DNA from: Moraxella ovis
Lineage (GTDB): Bacteria > Pseudomonadota > Gammaproteobacteria > Pseudomonadales > Moraxellaceae
Reading direction: 5' to 3'
NCBI RefSeq assembly: GCF_900453105.1
Contig: NZ_UGPW01000001.1
Span: 1,302,001 to 1,366,000, forward strand
Length of the DNA stretch: 64,000 nt
A program made the translations under genes and the position numbers. A model generated the notes under the pieces. It saw only the letters and a list, made by a program, of their open reading frames with translations, had not been told where the DNA came from and did not search any database. Positions within the stretch are counted from its first letter, which is position 1. Each line of letters begins with the position of its first letter. Shown here one piece after another: positions 46,969 through 56,377 of this stretch.

Positions 46969-48198
46969 TCAGTCATCACCGACCAATCGAACAGCCCAAC
47001 CATCAGCATCATCAAGATGCAACACGCCATCAATCTGGGCAGGTCTGTCATCAGCGGATAGCGGCTTGATAACAACACACCCTTCATCTTGTAAGGTTTT
47101 GATCTGCGCAGTTAGATCTTCTTTTTGGGTCTCGGTGCTATTAGTCAGATCCTCAAAGTCCACCACGATGATGGTGTCTTCTTGGAGTTCAACGAATTCA
47201 AGCAAGCGGTTAATATCCATACTAAAGCCACTCGCCTGTCGTCCTACCGTCGCACAAAAACGCCCACCACGAACCAAAGGCTGCGTCTGCATGGTAGATG
47301 ATTGATTCAGATAAACATTAAATACAATACCGGTATGATAGTGATAACCAGACAGCTCAGTCACATCAACACTCACCGTCATGCCAAGCGCTCTTATGTG
47401 CGCACCTAGTGTCGCCAGATCCTTAGTTGCATCTATGATGATCGGATCGTTCTGAGCTTTTTTGGAGAGTTTTACCAATAGATTATTGGCGTCTGGTGTC
47501 GCATCTTGAGCCAGATTATGCTTAGCAAGTACCAAAAAATCAGCGCCATCTGGCATGTCAGCACAGAACGCTTGAAGCGCTGGCAAGTCTTTTTTGTTAT
47601 ACAGCGCCATCAACTGATCACAAGCTGCCTCATCCAAGCCGTGCAGCTGCGTTAAGCTCTCAAAGATCGCCACATGACCCACATCCACATGAAGATCGCG
47701 GCGACTCATACCAATCTCATCTGTCAAGGCAGTGATAAGCTCCAACAAAGACAGCTCCACACCAACATCGCCCACCCCAAAAATCTCAGCGCCCAGCTGT
47801 AGCGGTGTACGCAGCCCAAACAATCCGTTCGGCAATGTCTTTAATACTTGTCCGATATAGCAGTAACGTGCCACACCTGTGCCATGCTGAGCATCGATGC
47901 GCGTGATCTGCGGTGTGATGTCCGCACGAACACCCATCGTACGTCCCGTCAGCTGATCAACGATCTTAAAGGTCTGGCGTTTTAGGTCTTCATCCGCCCC
48001 ACCAAGCAACGTCTCGGTGTATTCAATCAAAGGAGGCGACACAAGGCGATAGCCATGCGCCGTCAATACGAACAATAACGCATCGCGCAGACTTTCTTGT
48101 TTTTGAGCATCTTTAAATAGAACATCTGCCACACCATCGGGCAGTAGCCAATTCTGAGCATGGGTTTGAAGACTGGTGGAAGCGGTGCAAGCAGGCAC
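46969..48198 (-). CDS. hisZ: ATP phosphoribosyltransferase regulatory subunit
   Basis: 409 residues with a class II aminoacyl-tRNA-synthetase-like fold. WLLPDGVADVLFKDAQKQESLRDALL begins the domain, then RADITPQITRIDAQHG. It lacks the histidyl-tRNA synthetase anticodon domain and conserved histidine-binding motifs, as HisZ does. It activates the short form of HisG (not in this window). Together with purA this is a common gammaproteobacterial pair. Its start has no strong ribosome site; the upstream DNA is shared with corA. Confidence 0.93.
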   Translation of the reverse strand: MPACTASTSLQTHAQNWLLPDGVADVLFKDAQKQESLRDALLFVLTAHGYRLVSPPLIEYTETLLGGADEDLKRQTFKIVDQLTGRTMGVRADITPQITRIDAQHGTGVARYCYIGQVLKTLPNGLFGLRTPLQLGAEIFGVGDVGVELSLLELITALTDEIGMSRRDLHVDVGHVAIFESLTQLHGLDEAACDQLMALYNKKDLPALQAFCADMPDGADFLVLAKHNLAQDATPDANNLLVKLSKKAQNDPIIIDATKDLATLGAHIRALGMTVSVDVTELSGYHYHTGIVFNVYLNQSSTMQTQPLVRGGRFCATVGRQASGFSMDINRLLEFVELQEDTIIVVDFEDLTNSTETQKEDLTAQIKTLQDEGCVVIKPLSADDRPAQIDGVLHLDDADGWAVRLVGDD

Positions 48199-48500
48199 AA
48201 ATCACCCCTAAAAGCATAAAAAATACAATAAAAATAGCAAGTCATCACTTGCCAAATTAAAATAGAGAAAAAACAAACGGTTTTATGTGGTTTTTTCGTG
48301 CTTAGTGTACCATTAAATCACGCCCACGGCTAGGCTAAATTGCAAATTATTTTAAAAAACCATGAAAACCACCCAGCAAGAACACAGTCATGAATTTATA
48401 ATGAAAGTTAGCTAAAATGTTGCTATAATATGGCAATTTTATCCAGCATCTAAGTTTTGGCGTGGATAAGCTTCAAACATCAAGCACACAAGGGGGCGAC
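48199..48500. other. 302-base divergent promoter region between hisZ and corA
   Basis: No gene. TATAAT at 48424-48429 is the likely corA -10, with no good -35. The hisZ promoter is less clear. The region is AT-rich and shows no strong palindrome. Confidence 0.45.
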
Positions 48501-49799
48501 ATGCCGAACAAGCACGATACTGACGACATCCTAGCCCCAGCTGCACCCACAACCAGACCAGAACCGCATCGACCTGACACCATCGAAAGCTACCTAAAAG
48601 TTCAAACTAGCGAACACGACATTCGCCCCACCGATGGCGAGCTGGATTTTGGTGAAGAAGATGAAGACGAAGAAGAACTGGTCTTATCGGACAATCAAGA
48701 CAGCTACATCTACGGCGATGCTGACGCCACAGACGAAGACACCATCGAGACGATGACGGTGTATGACCCTGACGCTGATAGATTTGAAGACCTTGAAGAT
48801 TCTGGTGACAACGAAACCATCATCTGCTATTCGTATTCTAGAAAAACAGGCGAACCCATCGAACAGCTCGCCATTGATGACGTCAGTCGCGCACTCACCA
48901 ACAACAACCAATTCATCTGGCTAGGTCTTTACGATCCTAGCATTGAGACCGTTCAGGAAGTCAAGGATGCCTTCGACCTACACGAACTTGCCCTAGAAGA
49001 CGCCCTTGCCGACCATCAGCGTCCAAAGGTAGAAAGCTATGGCCATGACATGATCTTCGTGGTGGTACGTACCGCAAAGCTAGAAGACAATCAAATCCGC
49101 TACGGCACAACCGCGATATTCATGGGCAAGAACTTCATCATCAGCATTCGCCGTGGTGCATCCAACTCATACACCCCTGTGCGAGAGCATTATCATCGCC
49201 GCCCTGAACGTCTTCGCTTAGGCCCGATTTTCGTGCTGCACGCGATTTTGGACTTTATTGTCGATAACTATTTGCCGATTACTGACCGCTTGGGTAATTA
49301 CCTACGTGAACAAGAACGAAACATTTTTTCATCAGAATTTAGCCGTGATACACTACGAAGCCTGTATGAATTAAAATCACAATTGGTTCACATGCGCGCG
49401 GTCATTCTGCCCGTACAAGACGTGTGTAATTTCTTTATTAACCACAAAAAAAATGAGCTGATCTCAGCCTTTCCTGCTGCTGCCCAACCCTATTTTAGAG
49501 ACGTGAACGACCACCTGTTACGCTCGCTGGATGCGGTAAACGGACTTAACGAGATGCTGTCTGTCGCGATGAATACCTATACCACGATGGTTACCATGGG
49601 ACAGAACGACGTGGTTAGAAAGCTGGCCGCATGGGCAGGTATCGCGGCTGTACCGACTGCCATGGCAGGCATCTATGGCATGAACTTTGAATTCATGCCT
49701 GAGCTGACATGGCGTTATGGTTACTTCGCTGTGATTGGGCTGATTTTGGCGATTTGTATGTTTTTATATTATAAATTTCGCAATGCAGGCTGGCTATAA
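48501..49799 (+). CDS. corA: CorA-family magnesium/cobalt transporter with acidic N-terminus
   Basis: 432 residues from the ATG at 48501, which is preceded by AAGGGGG; a GTG 39 bases earlier lacks this. The first about 110 residues are strongly acidic (for example GEEDEDEEELVLSDNQD) and absent from E. coli CorA. Then comes the soluble funnel domain (FIWLGLYDPSIETVQEV and HELALEDALADHQRPKVE), the long stalk helix, and the two C-terminal membrane helices with the selectivity motif YGMNFEFMPEL (GMN). It makes a pentameric divalent cation channel. Confidence 0.93.
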   Translation: MPNKHDTDDILAPAAPTTRPEPHRPDTIESYLKVQTSEHDIRPTDGELDFGEEDEDEEELVLSDNQDSYIYGDADATDEDTIETMTVYDPDADRFEDLEDSGDNETIICYSYSRKTGEPIEQLAIDDVSRALTNNNQFIWLGLYDPSIETVQEVKDAFDLHELALEDALADHQRPKVESYGHDMIFVVVRTAKLEDNQIRYGTTAIFMGKNFIISIRRGASNSYTPVREHYHRRPERLRLGPIFVLHAILDFIVDNYLPITDRLGNYLREQERNIFSSEFSRDTLRSLYELKSQLVHMRAVILPVQDVCNFFINHKKNELISAFPAAAQPYFRDVNDHLLRSLDAVNGLNEMLSVAMNTYTTMVTMGQNDVVRKLAAWAGIAAVPTAMAGIYGMNFEFMPELTWRYGYFAVIGLILAICMFLYYKFRNAGWL

Positions 49800-49808
49800 G
49801 CATCAACA

Positions 49809-49833
49809 CAAAGGGCGTCAAACGCCCTTTTTC
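49809..49833. terminator. Terminator between corA and the TIGR03915 gene
   Basis: AAAGGGCGT, loop CAA, ACGCCCTTTTT. It serves corA and overlaps the stop region of the convergent gene. Confidence 0.85.
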
Positions 49834-50636
49834 TCGGTCAGATATTGCCAATACCGCCTTGGCAGCTGCGCGATGTGATGCTTAGGATTGATGCGCTCCT
49901 TGATGGTGACATGGCGAAAATACGCCTGCCATAGCCTTTGATATATCGGTTCGCGATCCGTGTGAATCACGGACGAATCTTCCAAGACCACTTCATCAAT
50001 CTGCGCAATCTCACGCACGCCTGCCGTAGGTTCTGTATGGTTATAAAAAATCCCATAACCTCGCACCACATCAAAGATTAGCCAACTCTGATCGGCAAAG
50101 CGCTTGGCAAAAAAATCACCTAGCAGCGGCAGCACATTAAAATCAGGGTTCACCTTAGCCAGATACACCCCTTGGGTGGTATCTTCAAACCTGACGAACG
50201 CCTGCATGCGATGGCGTTCACGACCTACTTTTTTGATGGCGATTAGAACCGCTTGCACATCAGGATGTGCGAAATTTTGCATAACTTTCTTGTTGGGATT
50301 ATCCAGCTGATACACCACAACACGAAACAGATGCGTATATATCTTGGCACCTTCTGACAAAAATGCCCACACCACGTCTCGCAGCGGCAAAATTTGCTTA
50401 ATCTTAATGAGAACGCGCGCCGCCTGCTCTTCATTATTCTCAATCCAAATCTCATTCGCCAAGAAATTCGGCACATGATCAAAAGACGACACGATCGATA
50501 ATGGCGATCTCGCCAATCGCTGCGCATACGCGTAGAACACTGCTGACAGCCAGCCCTCAAAGCTACCATCAAATATCAGCACCGTCTCATCAGCAGATTC
50601 CATCAATGATGGTTGGGAATAAGGTATCAATTGCAT
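49818..50636 (-). CDS. TIGR03915/DUF4130-type DNA metabolism protein
   Basis: 272 residues. LIFDGSFEGWLSAVFYAYAQR at the N-terminus and the C-terminal RHVTIKERINPKHHIAQLPRRYWQYLTE are typical of the family annotated as a probable DNA metabolism protein. Central RFADQSWLIFDVVRGYGIFYN. It always accompanies a radical-SAM protein (TIGR03916), here 15 bases upstream on the same strand. Function is not experimentally established to my knowledge. The radical-SAM partner and presumed DNA link come from family annotation. Confidence 0.85.
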   Translation of the reverse strand: MQLIPYSQPSLMESADETVLIFDGSFEGWLSAVFYAYAQRLARSPLSIVSSFDHVPNFLANEIWIENNEEQAARVLIKIKQILPLRDVVWAFLSEGAKIYTHLFRVVVYQLDNPNKKVMQNFAHPDVQAVLIAIKKVGRERHRMQAFVRFEDTTQGVYLAKVNPDFNVLPLLGDFFAKRFADQSWLIFDVVRGYGIFYNHTEPTAGVREIAQIDEVVLEDSSVIHTDREPIYQRLWQAYFRHVTIKERINPKHHIAQLPRRYWQYLTEKKGV

Positions 50637-50651
50637 GGTTTGATGAGTTAC

Positions 50652-51908
50652 TCAGAATAACGACAGCTGACCTGTGCGATGCTCGCTGAATTTGGTCTTG
50701 GTATTACCCATTAGCAGCTCACGGAAATTCTCACGCGTCAGATCATTGAGATAAGGATTAGGCACTGATAACGCCACAAAATACCGCGCTCGGTTCACTG
50801 CCGCACCCATCTGTTTAAGATGATCCAACGTCAGTGCAGTGAATTTGCGAGATTTGACGATTTTTTTGGCGGTACGCACACCAATGCCTGGCACACGAAG
50901 CACCATCTCATAAGGCGCGGTTTGAATATTGACAGGGAAATGCTCACGATGACGAATCGCCCAAGCCAATTTAGGATCGAATTGCAAATCCAAAAAAGGC
51001 GAATCTGCATCGACGATCTCATCAGCATGAAACCCATAAAAACGCATGAGCCAATCCGCCTGATATAGGCGATTTTCACGCACCAGTGGTACGGGCGTGC
51101 TGATGTCAGGCAGTCGTTTATCAGACAGCATGGGCACGTAGCCTGAATAATAGACACGTCTTAGCTCATATTTTTGATAAAAATGACTCGATAAGCGGAT
51201 GATCTGATGGTCAGTCTCACCCGTCGCACCGATGATAAACTGAGTGGATTGCCCTGCTGGCGTGAATTTAGGAGCGTGTTTATGGACTTTTTTTGACTCT
51301 TTGAATTGCACGATTTGCTCTTGCACCGTTTGCATGGGCGCTTTCATGTCGTCGTGGTTCTTCTCAGGTGCTAAGAGCGCAAGCCCTGATTTGGTCGGGA
51401 TTTCCATGTTTACCGAAAGGCGATCTGCATACAGCCCCGCTTCTTTCATCAGTTCATCGGACGCACCTGGAATGGTCTTTAGATGGATATAGCCTTGAAA
51501 TCTGTGCTCAGTGCGCAAGGTCTTGGCAACCCGCACAAGCCGCTCCATGGTGTAATCCGCATTCTTAAAAATCCCCGAACTCAAAAACAGCCCTTCGATA
51601 TAATTTCGCCGATAAAACTGCATGGTCAAATCCACCACTTCTTCAACGGTAAAAGCAGCGCGCGGCGTGTCATTACTGCGTCTAGACGTACAATAAGCGC
51701 AGTCATAGATGCAGTGATTGGTAAATAGGATCTTCAACAGCGACACACAGCGACCATCTTCGGTAAAACTGTGGCAAATCCCTGACTTAGAGGCATTGCC
51801 AAGACCGCCTGTGTTCTTGCGATTGCCACCGCTGGATGAGCAGGAGACATCATATTTAGCAGCATCCGCCAAGATAGAGAGCTTCTCTTCGATACGAGTA
51901 GGATTCAT
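50652..51908 (-). CDS. Putative DNA modification/repair radical-SAM protein (TIGR03916)
   Basis: 418 residues. The iron-sulfur motif is C66-x3-C70-x2-C73 in NHCIYDCAYCTSRR. Also AFTVEEVVDLTMQFYRRNYIEGLFLSSGIF, conserved in the family. The C-terminal part has a helix-hairpin-helix RVPGIGVRTAKKIVKSRKF (about 345-363), the usual basis for the DNA link. It begins a two-gene operon with the TIGR03915 gene. The reaction is unknown. Confidence 0.9.
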   Translation of the reverse strand: MNPTRIEEKLSILADAAKYDVSCSSSGGNRKNTGGLGNASKSGICHSFTEDGRCVSLLKILFTNHCIYDCAYCTSRRSNDTPRAAFTVEEVVDLTMQFYRRNYIEGLFLSSGIFKNADYTMERLVRVAKTLRTEHRFQGYIHLKTIPGASDELMKEAGLYADRLSVNMEIPTKSGLALLAPEKNHDDMKAPMQTVQEQIVQFKESKKVHKHAPKFTPAGQSTQFIIGATGETDHQIIRLSSHFYQKYELRRVYYSGYVPMLSDKRLPDISTPVPLVRENRLYQADWLMRFYGFHADEIVDADSPFLDLQFDPKLAWAIRHREHFPVNIQTAPYEMVLRVPGIGVRTAKKIVKSRKFTALTLDHLKQMGAAVNRARYFVALSVPNPYLNDLTRENFRELLMGNTKTKFSEHRTGQLSLF

Positions 51909-52096
51909 TAATCTTTCTTAGTTTTTTGTAGGTTTTGATAGATACGATTGGTATGAATTTATATTATTACTATAATATTTGCCGAACACGTCATTTAATA
52001 CATCCTGACTACTTCACTGTATATTGGGATGTTGATGATATTTTAAATTAAAATTTTGTTAAAATTTGTACATTGCTTGGTTTTTAAATTTTAACG

Positions 52097-52828
52097 TCAA
52101 ACGATAATTCCTGCACCGCTCCATCCAAAATCATGCACCACCTTACCAAAATCATCATCAATCGGAGCCATCACCGTGATACGCTTACCGCTCATGTCAT
52201 CAAATGCCAAAGTATGAGCGTGCAAAAGTAGCCTTGATACGCCCGTAAACTCTGCCACCGCACGATTTTGGGCGGTGTCGCCATGCGTGGTGTCGCCGAC
52301 AATGGGGTGAAATAGGTGCGTCATGTGTCGTCTTAGTTGGTGCTTTCGCCCTGTAATTGGGGTAAGTTTCACAAGACTATACCGAGATGTAGCGTATCTA
52401 TCCACCGAGACAAAGGGCATTTCGCACGTTGCCAAATTCTCATAATCAGTCATGGCGGACTGTGGCTCTTTGTCGCTACTGGCAAATTTATCGGCGATTT
52501 TATCAAGTTTGATTTTTAACGGATAATCAATCCGCCCACTACCCAAAAGATAGCCACGCACCACCGCCAGATAGGATTTATCTACCGTATGATGTTCAAA
52601 TTGCCCCGACAATGCCCGTGCCACGTCTGACGACTTAGCAAACAATAACACGCCCGATGTCGGGCGGTCTAGCCGATGAACAGGAAAAACGTGCTGCCCA
52701 AGCATATCACGCAAAACCGTCATCACAAATACCGTCTCATGCTTGTCAAGCCATGAGCGATGAACAAGCATACCAGCAGGTTTGTTTACCGCCACCATAT
52801 CATCATCTTGATATAAAATTTGTAGCAT
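52097..52828 (-). CDS. truC: tRNA pseudouridine(65) synthase
   Basis: 243 residues, RluA superfamily. Catalytic D54 in HRLDRPTSGVLLFAK. The start ILYQDDDMVAVNKPAGMLVHRSWLD with HRSWLD, and PITGRKHQLRRHMTHL, match TruC rather than RluA or RluD. No S4 domain. It modifies U65 of tRNA. Probably separately transcribed from holB, with 84 bases between. Confidence 0.92.
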   Translation of the reverse strand: MLQILYQDDDMVAVNKPAGMLVHRSWLDKHETVFVMTVLRDMLGQHVFPVHRLDRPTSGVLLFAKSSDVARALSGQFEHHTVDKSYLAVVRGYLLGSGRIDYPLKIKLDKIADKFASSDKEPQSAMTDYENLATCEMPFVSVDRYATSRYSLVKLTPITGRKHQLRRHMTHLFHPIVGDTTHGDTAQNRAVAEFTGVSRLLLHAHTLAFDDMSGKRITVMAPIDDDFGKVVHDFGWSGAGIIV

Positions 52829-52912
52829 TTTGCCATTTCCGATTTATTTCATTTATTAAATGTGTAAAATCATAAGAGCGTTGTGTTCGCCCCTACAATC
52901 GCAAACTAAGCG

Positions 52913-53923
52913 TTACAAATCTACCAACCGACAAAACAGCTCATCATACGCCATTTTGTCCTGCACGTTTTGCCCAACCGCCACCGCCATGTCATCAAGA
53001 CTTGCTAAAAAATTTTCTACCCGATCAAGGCTTAGATTGTCCGCCCCATTTATCAGCCCTGCCACATCCATGTCGGTATGAATGCTATCAAGCCCAAGCC
53101 CCACTCGCACCACGTCCATAAGCATGAGCCTTGTCAAAACGGCAAAATCAGCAAAACTCATCACGCCCTGCCAGTAGTCGCTGGCACTCACCGCCGACCG
53201 CTCGCCGTGCCTTAGGGTAAGCCATGTTTTTAGCCACAATACACGCTTACCAAACCACACCGCCTTTGGCAAATCCACCGCCTTTAATACCGCCCCGTCG
53301 GTGAGTGTCAAGGCAAGTCTGGCAAGACTCTCATCACCCAACACTCCACCTACATAAGCCAACGCCACATCATGAGCAACAGCCCCAAGCGGCAGGGCTT
53401 GCGCACGGCTTTTTATGGTAGGCATGAGTTTGGCAGGGTTGTCGCTGATGAGTATCAAATGCACGCCTGCCCGTGGCTCTTCTAAGGTTTTTAGCAGGGC
53501 ATTGCTCGCCCCAATCGTGAGACTGTCAGCATCATCTAGCACGATGAGCCGAACGCCATGCCCCTTGACGTGGCTATACTCCTGCAAGGCTCGCACATCA
53601 TCAATCTTAATGGACGACCGCTCACTCTCATCAGACGTAGGCAGGCTCTCGGACGGTAGCACCATGACATCAGGGTGCGTCCCTGCCATGAGCCAATGAC
53701 AGCTGTCGCACGCCCCACACGCCCCCTGTTCGCCCTTGTGTTGGCACAGTAGCCACGCCACAAACCGCCACACAAATTCACGCTTGCCAATGCCTGCCAT
53801 GCCACACGCCAACAGCCCATGCGGTAATTTATCGTCATAAAACTGACCGACCACCTGCTCCCAAGCCTGTGCTTGCCAAGGCAATAATGGAGCAAAATAG
53901 GGCAACTGTTCTTGTTCGTTCAT
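52913..53923 (-). CDS. holB: DNA polymerase III delta-prime subunit
   Basis: 336 residues. The nucleotide-binding region is GLLACGMAGIGKREFV. The zinc module is C60, C69, C72 and C75 (CQHKGEQGACGACDSC). Sensor-like KSRAQALPL and the clamp-loader RVIVLDDAD counterpart LIVLDDADSLTIGASNALLKTLEEP are also present. Part of the clamp loader. Starts 1 base after kdsB, so the two genes form an operon. Confidence 0.94.
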   Translation of the reverse strand: MNEQEQLPYFAPLLPWQAQAWEQVVGQFYDDKLPHGLLACGMAGIGKREFVWRFVAWLLCQHKGEQGACGACDSCHWLMAGTHPDVMVLPSESLPTSDESERSSIKIDDVRALQEYSHVKGHGVRLIVLDDADSLTIGASNALLKTLEEPRAGVHLILISDNPAKLMPTIKSRAQALPLGAVAHDVALAYVGGVLGDESLARLALTLTDGAVLKAVDLPKAVWFGKRVLWLKTWLTLRHGERSAVSASDYWQGVMSFADFAVLTRLMLMDVVRVGLGLDSIHTDMDVAGLINGADNLSLDRVENFLASLDDMAVAVGQNVQDKMAYDELFCRLVDL

Positions 53924-53924
53924 A

Positions 53925-54704
53925 TCAGAATTTTAAAAACTCATCAATCGGCATGGCATTTAGCCTATCCAAGTCTTCCTGCGTGTCCACCCCAAGCGGT
54001 AAGGCGACTTTGGCGACATCTATGGCGATTTTTTGTCCATTTTCTAAAATGCGAAGCTGTTCTAGGCTCTCCAAACGTTCCAATACGCCCTGCTCCCATG
54101 TGCCAAATTCCTTTAATAATTTGACCCGATACGCATAAAGCCCCAAATGACGATAGGCGTTTTTTGGTACATCGCCAAGCTCGCCTGTCAAATGAGCATC
54201 CCTGTCGTACGGCATGGGGCTACGGCTAAAATACAAGGCATTCTGGCGAGCGTGGACGACTTTTACCACCGAATTTTTATAAAAATCATCATAATTATCA
54301 ATCACTTCACACAAAGTCGCCATGACACAGTCAGAATTTTCCACCAAAAGATTTTTGGCTTGTTCTAGCAGTACAGGCGGTACAAGCGGTTCATCGCCTT
54401 GCATATTGATGACAATGTCATCATCCGCCAAACGCAAAATCTGTGCCACCTCGCCCAGTCTGTCCGTGCCTGATGCATACTCACCCGTCATCACCACAGG
54501 CACGCCCGCACACTCACACACCGCAAAAATCCGCTCATCGTCCGTTGCCACACACACGCTGTCGGCAAAAGTCGCTTGCAGGGCTTTTTGAGCTGTCCAG
54601 AGAATCATGGGCTTGCCATGCAAATCCAATAAAGGTTTGGCAGGTAGGCGAGTGGATTTGTAGCGGGCAGGGATAATGATGTGGGTTTTTGGTTGGGTTA
54701 TCAT
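53925..54704 (-). CDS. kdsB: 3-deoxy-manno-octulosonate cytidylyltransferase
   Basis: 259 residues. It activates Kdo with CTP for lipid A-core assembly. Signatures: IIPARYKSTRLPAKPLLDL at the N-terminus, ASGTDRLGEVA, INMQGDEPLVPP and the C-terminal GVDTQEDLDRLNAM. Upstream of holB with a 1-base gap. Its linkage to lpxK and msbA about 1.4 kb away fits envelope biogenesis. Confidence 0.97.
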   Translation of the reverse strand: MITQPKTHIIIPARYKSTRLPAKPLLDLHGKPMILWTAQKALQATFADSVCVATDDERIFAVCECAGVPVVMTGEYASGTDRLGEVAQILRLADDDIVINMQGDEPLVPPVLLEQAKNLLVENSDCVMATLCEVIDNYDDFYKNSVVKVVHARQNALYFSRSPMPYDRDAHLTGELGDVPKNAYRHLGLYAYRVKLLKEFGTWEQGVLERLESLEQLRILENGQKIAIDVAKVALPLGVDTQEDLDRLNAMPIDEFLKF

Positions 54705-54771
54705 GATTGTTCCATTGGGCTGTTTTGATGAATTAAACCTTTAAAATACGACATGAGCGATCAATAAAAAA

Positions 54772-55257
54772 TTACAAAAACAAAATATTGCCAGTATTAG
54801 GCTCTTTTAGGATAATTGTGCCATTGATTAAACCAAGTGCATAATCAAGTTCAGGATTGTTTTCTTTGGGAATGGGGCGAGATTTACCATTCTCATCAAT
54901 AGCAACAAAGGTAAACACCGCTTCGGTTACACATTCGTGATTACCTGAGCCGTCCTTAACTTGTTTTCGCCATACTTCCACTTTGACTTCCAAAGATGAA
55001 TTGCCCACACGAGTGCATTGCCCATAACAACACACAACATCACCCACCGACACAGGGCGTAAAAATACCATTTTATCCACCGACACCGTTACCACTCGTC
55101 CTTTGGCAATTTCTTTGGCAAGAATCGCTCCGCCCAAATCCATCTGCGACATAATCCAACCACCAAAAATATCGCCATTAGCATTAGTGTCAGCAGGCAT
55201 TGCCAAAGTTCGCATAACAAGACTACCTTGCGGAGCCTGTTTGATTTCATTTGTCAT
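54772..55257 (-). CDS. yciA: Acyl-CoA thioesterase, YciA-like hotdog protein
   Basis: 161 residues. MRTLAMPADTNANGDIFGGWIMSQMDLGGA with the catalytic Asp, and VDKMVFLRPVSVGDVV, match YciA/acyl-CoA thioesterase hotdog proteins. It releases fatty acids from CoA. Single domain, cytoplasmic. Its neighbours are envelope genes, but the substrate is not deducible. Confidence 0.92.
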   Translation of the reverse strand: MTNEIKQAPQGSLVMRTLAMPADTNANGDIFGGWIMSQMDLGGAILAKEIAKGRVVTVSVDKMVFLRPVSVGDVVCCYGQCTRVGNSSLEVKVEVWRKQVKDGSGNHECVTEAVFTFVAIDENGKSRPIPKENNPELDYALGLINGTIILKEPNTGNILFL

Positions 55258-55345
55258 GAGATTACCTCTTAATCTATAAAATGTTGTTTGTGATTTTAAA
55301 TGATGTACTTACAAAGATTTAATTAAGGATGTTTAGCCAAAGAAA

Positions 55346-56377
55346 TCAAGCAACATTAACCAATCCTAAAAGCACCCTATCCATCTCCCCATAAACACTT
55401 TCCGATAACACCGCTTGTACAGGTAATACCCAAATGTTATCAAAAATTGTATGGTCTGGGTGCGTATTAGCAAGCTCACGCAATTTAACCGCGTCTTTAC
55501 TGGTTGTGATGATTGGCAAATCGGTCAAATCCACCAAATCATCAAGGCTAAAATCATGATGATCGCCAAAGGATCTCTCCACCACATCAAAGCCCAAATC
55601 AGTCAGCGTTTTAAAAAAGCGGGCAGGATAGCCAATACCGCTTACCGCATAGACCTTTTGGGGTGGTAAAGTTTTATCATTTACCGATTTGTCATTTCCC
55701 AAAATTGGCATGGGATTGTTTGGGGCTAAGTGCATTAAAAGGGCATTATTATCATATTTCTCGGCTCGGCTATCATGATAAATTACGGTTGCACCATTTA
55801 GGCGGTCAAGCGGTTCACGCAAAAAGCCTTGTGGGAATAACTTCTCATTACCAAACCCACGCACACCGTCCACAACTATCCATTCTACATCTCGGTGTAG
55901 GGCGTAGTGTTGCAGTCCATCATCACTGATGATGAGTTGTAGGTTTGGGTAATTTTCAAGCAAAATCTCAATCGCCCCACCACGATTTGCCCCCACCGCC
56001 ATTGGCACGTTTGTACTTTGGACGATAAGGCACGGCTCATCGCCGACTTCTTTGGGGGTACTACCTTCACGAACCAACGCAGGGCGACTGTCCACCCGCC
56101 CATAGCCCCGACTTATCACGCCCACGTTTACGCCTTTGCCTTGTAAATATTTGACAAGGGCGATGATAAGTGGCGTTTTTCCACTACCGCCCACCGTAAT
56201 GTTGCCCACCACCATCACAGGAATGGGGGCGTGGTATTTGGCAAGTTTATCATTATCATACAAGGACTTACGCACACGCCCCACCACGCCATACAGAGCG
56301 GACAACGGGGCGAGCGTGGCAAGCATAGGGGAGTTGTCCTGCCATGCCTTTGTGATGAGAAGTTCTAGGTTTTTCAT
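55346..56377 (-). CDS. lpxK: Tetraacyldisaccharide 4'-kinase
   Basis: 343 residues. It adds the 4'-phosphate to make lipid IVA. Walker A is GNITVGGSGKTPLIIAL near residues 56-73, followed by NVGVISRGYGR, ISDDGLQHYALHRDVEW, and the C-terminal TTSKDAVKL. The start overlaps the msbA stop by 4 bases, a translational coupling typical of the msbA-lpxK pair. Confidence 0.96.
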   Translation of the reverse strand: MKNLELLITKAWQDNSPMLATLAPLSALYGVVGRVRKSLYDNDKLAKYHAPIPVMVVGNITVGGSGKTPLIIALVKYLQGKGVNVGVISRGYGRVDSRPALVREGSTPKEVGDEPCLIVQSTNVPMAVGANRGGAIEILLENYPNLQLIISDDGLQHYALHRDVEWIVVDGVRGFGNEKLFPQGFLREPLDRLNGATVIYHDSRAEKYDNNALLMHLAPNNPMPILGNDKSVNDKTLPPQKVYAVSGIGYPARFFKTLTDLGFDVVERSFGDHHDFSLDDLVDLTDLPIITTSKDAVKLRELANTHPDHTIFDNIWVLPVQAVLSESVYGEMDRVLLGLVNVA

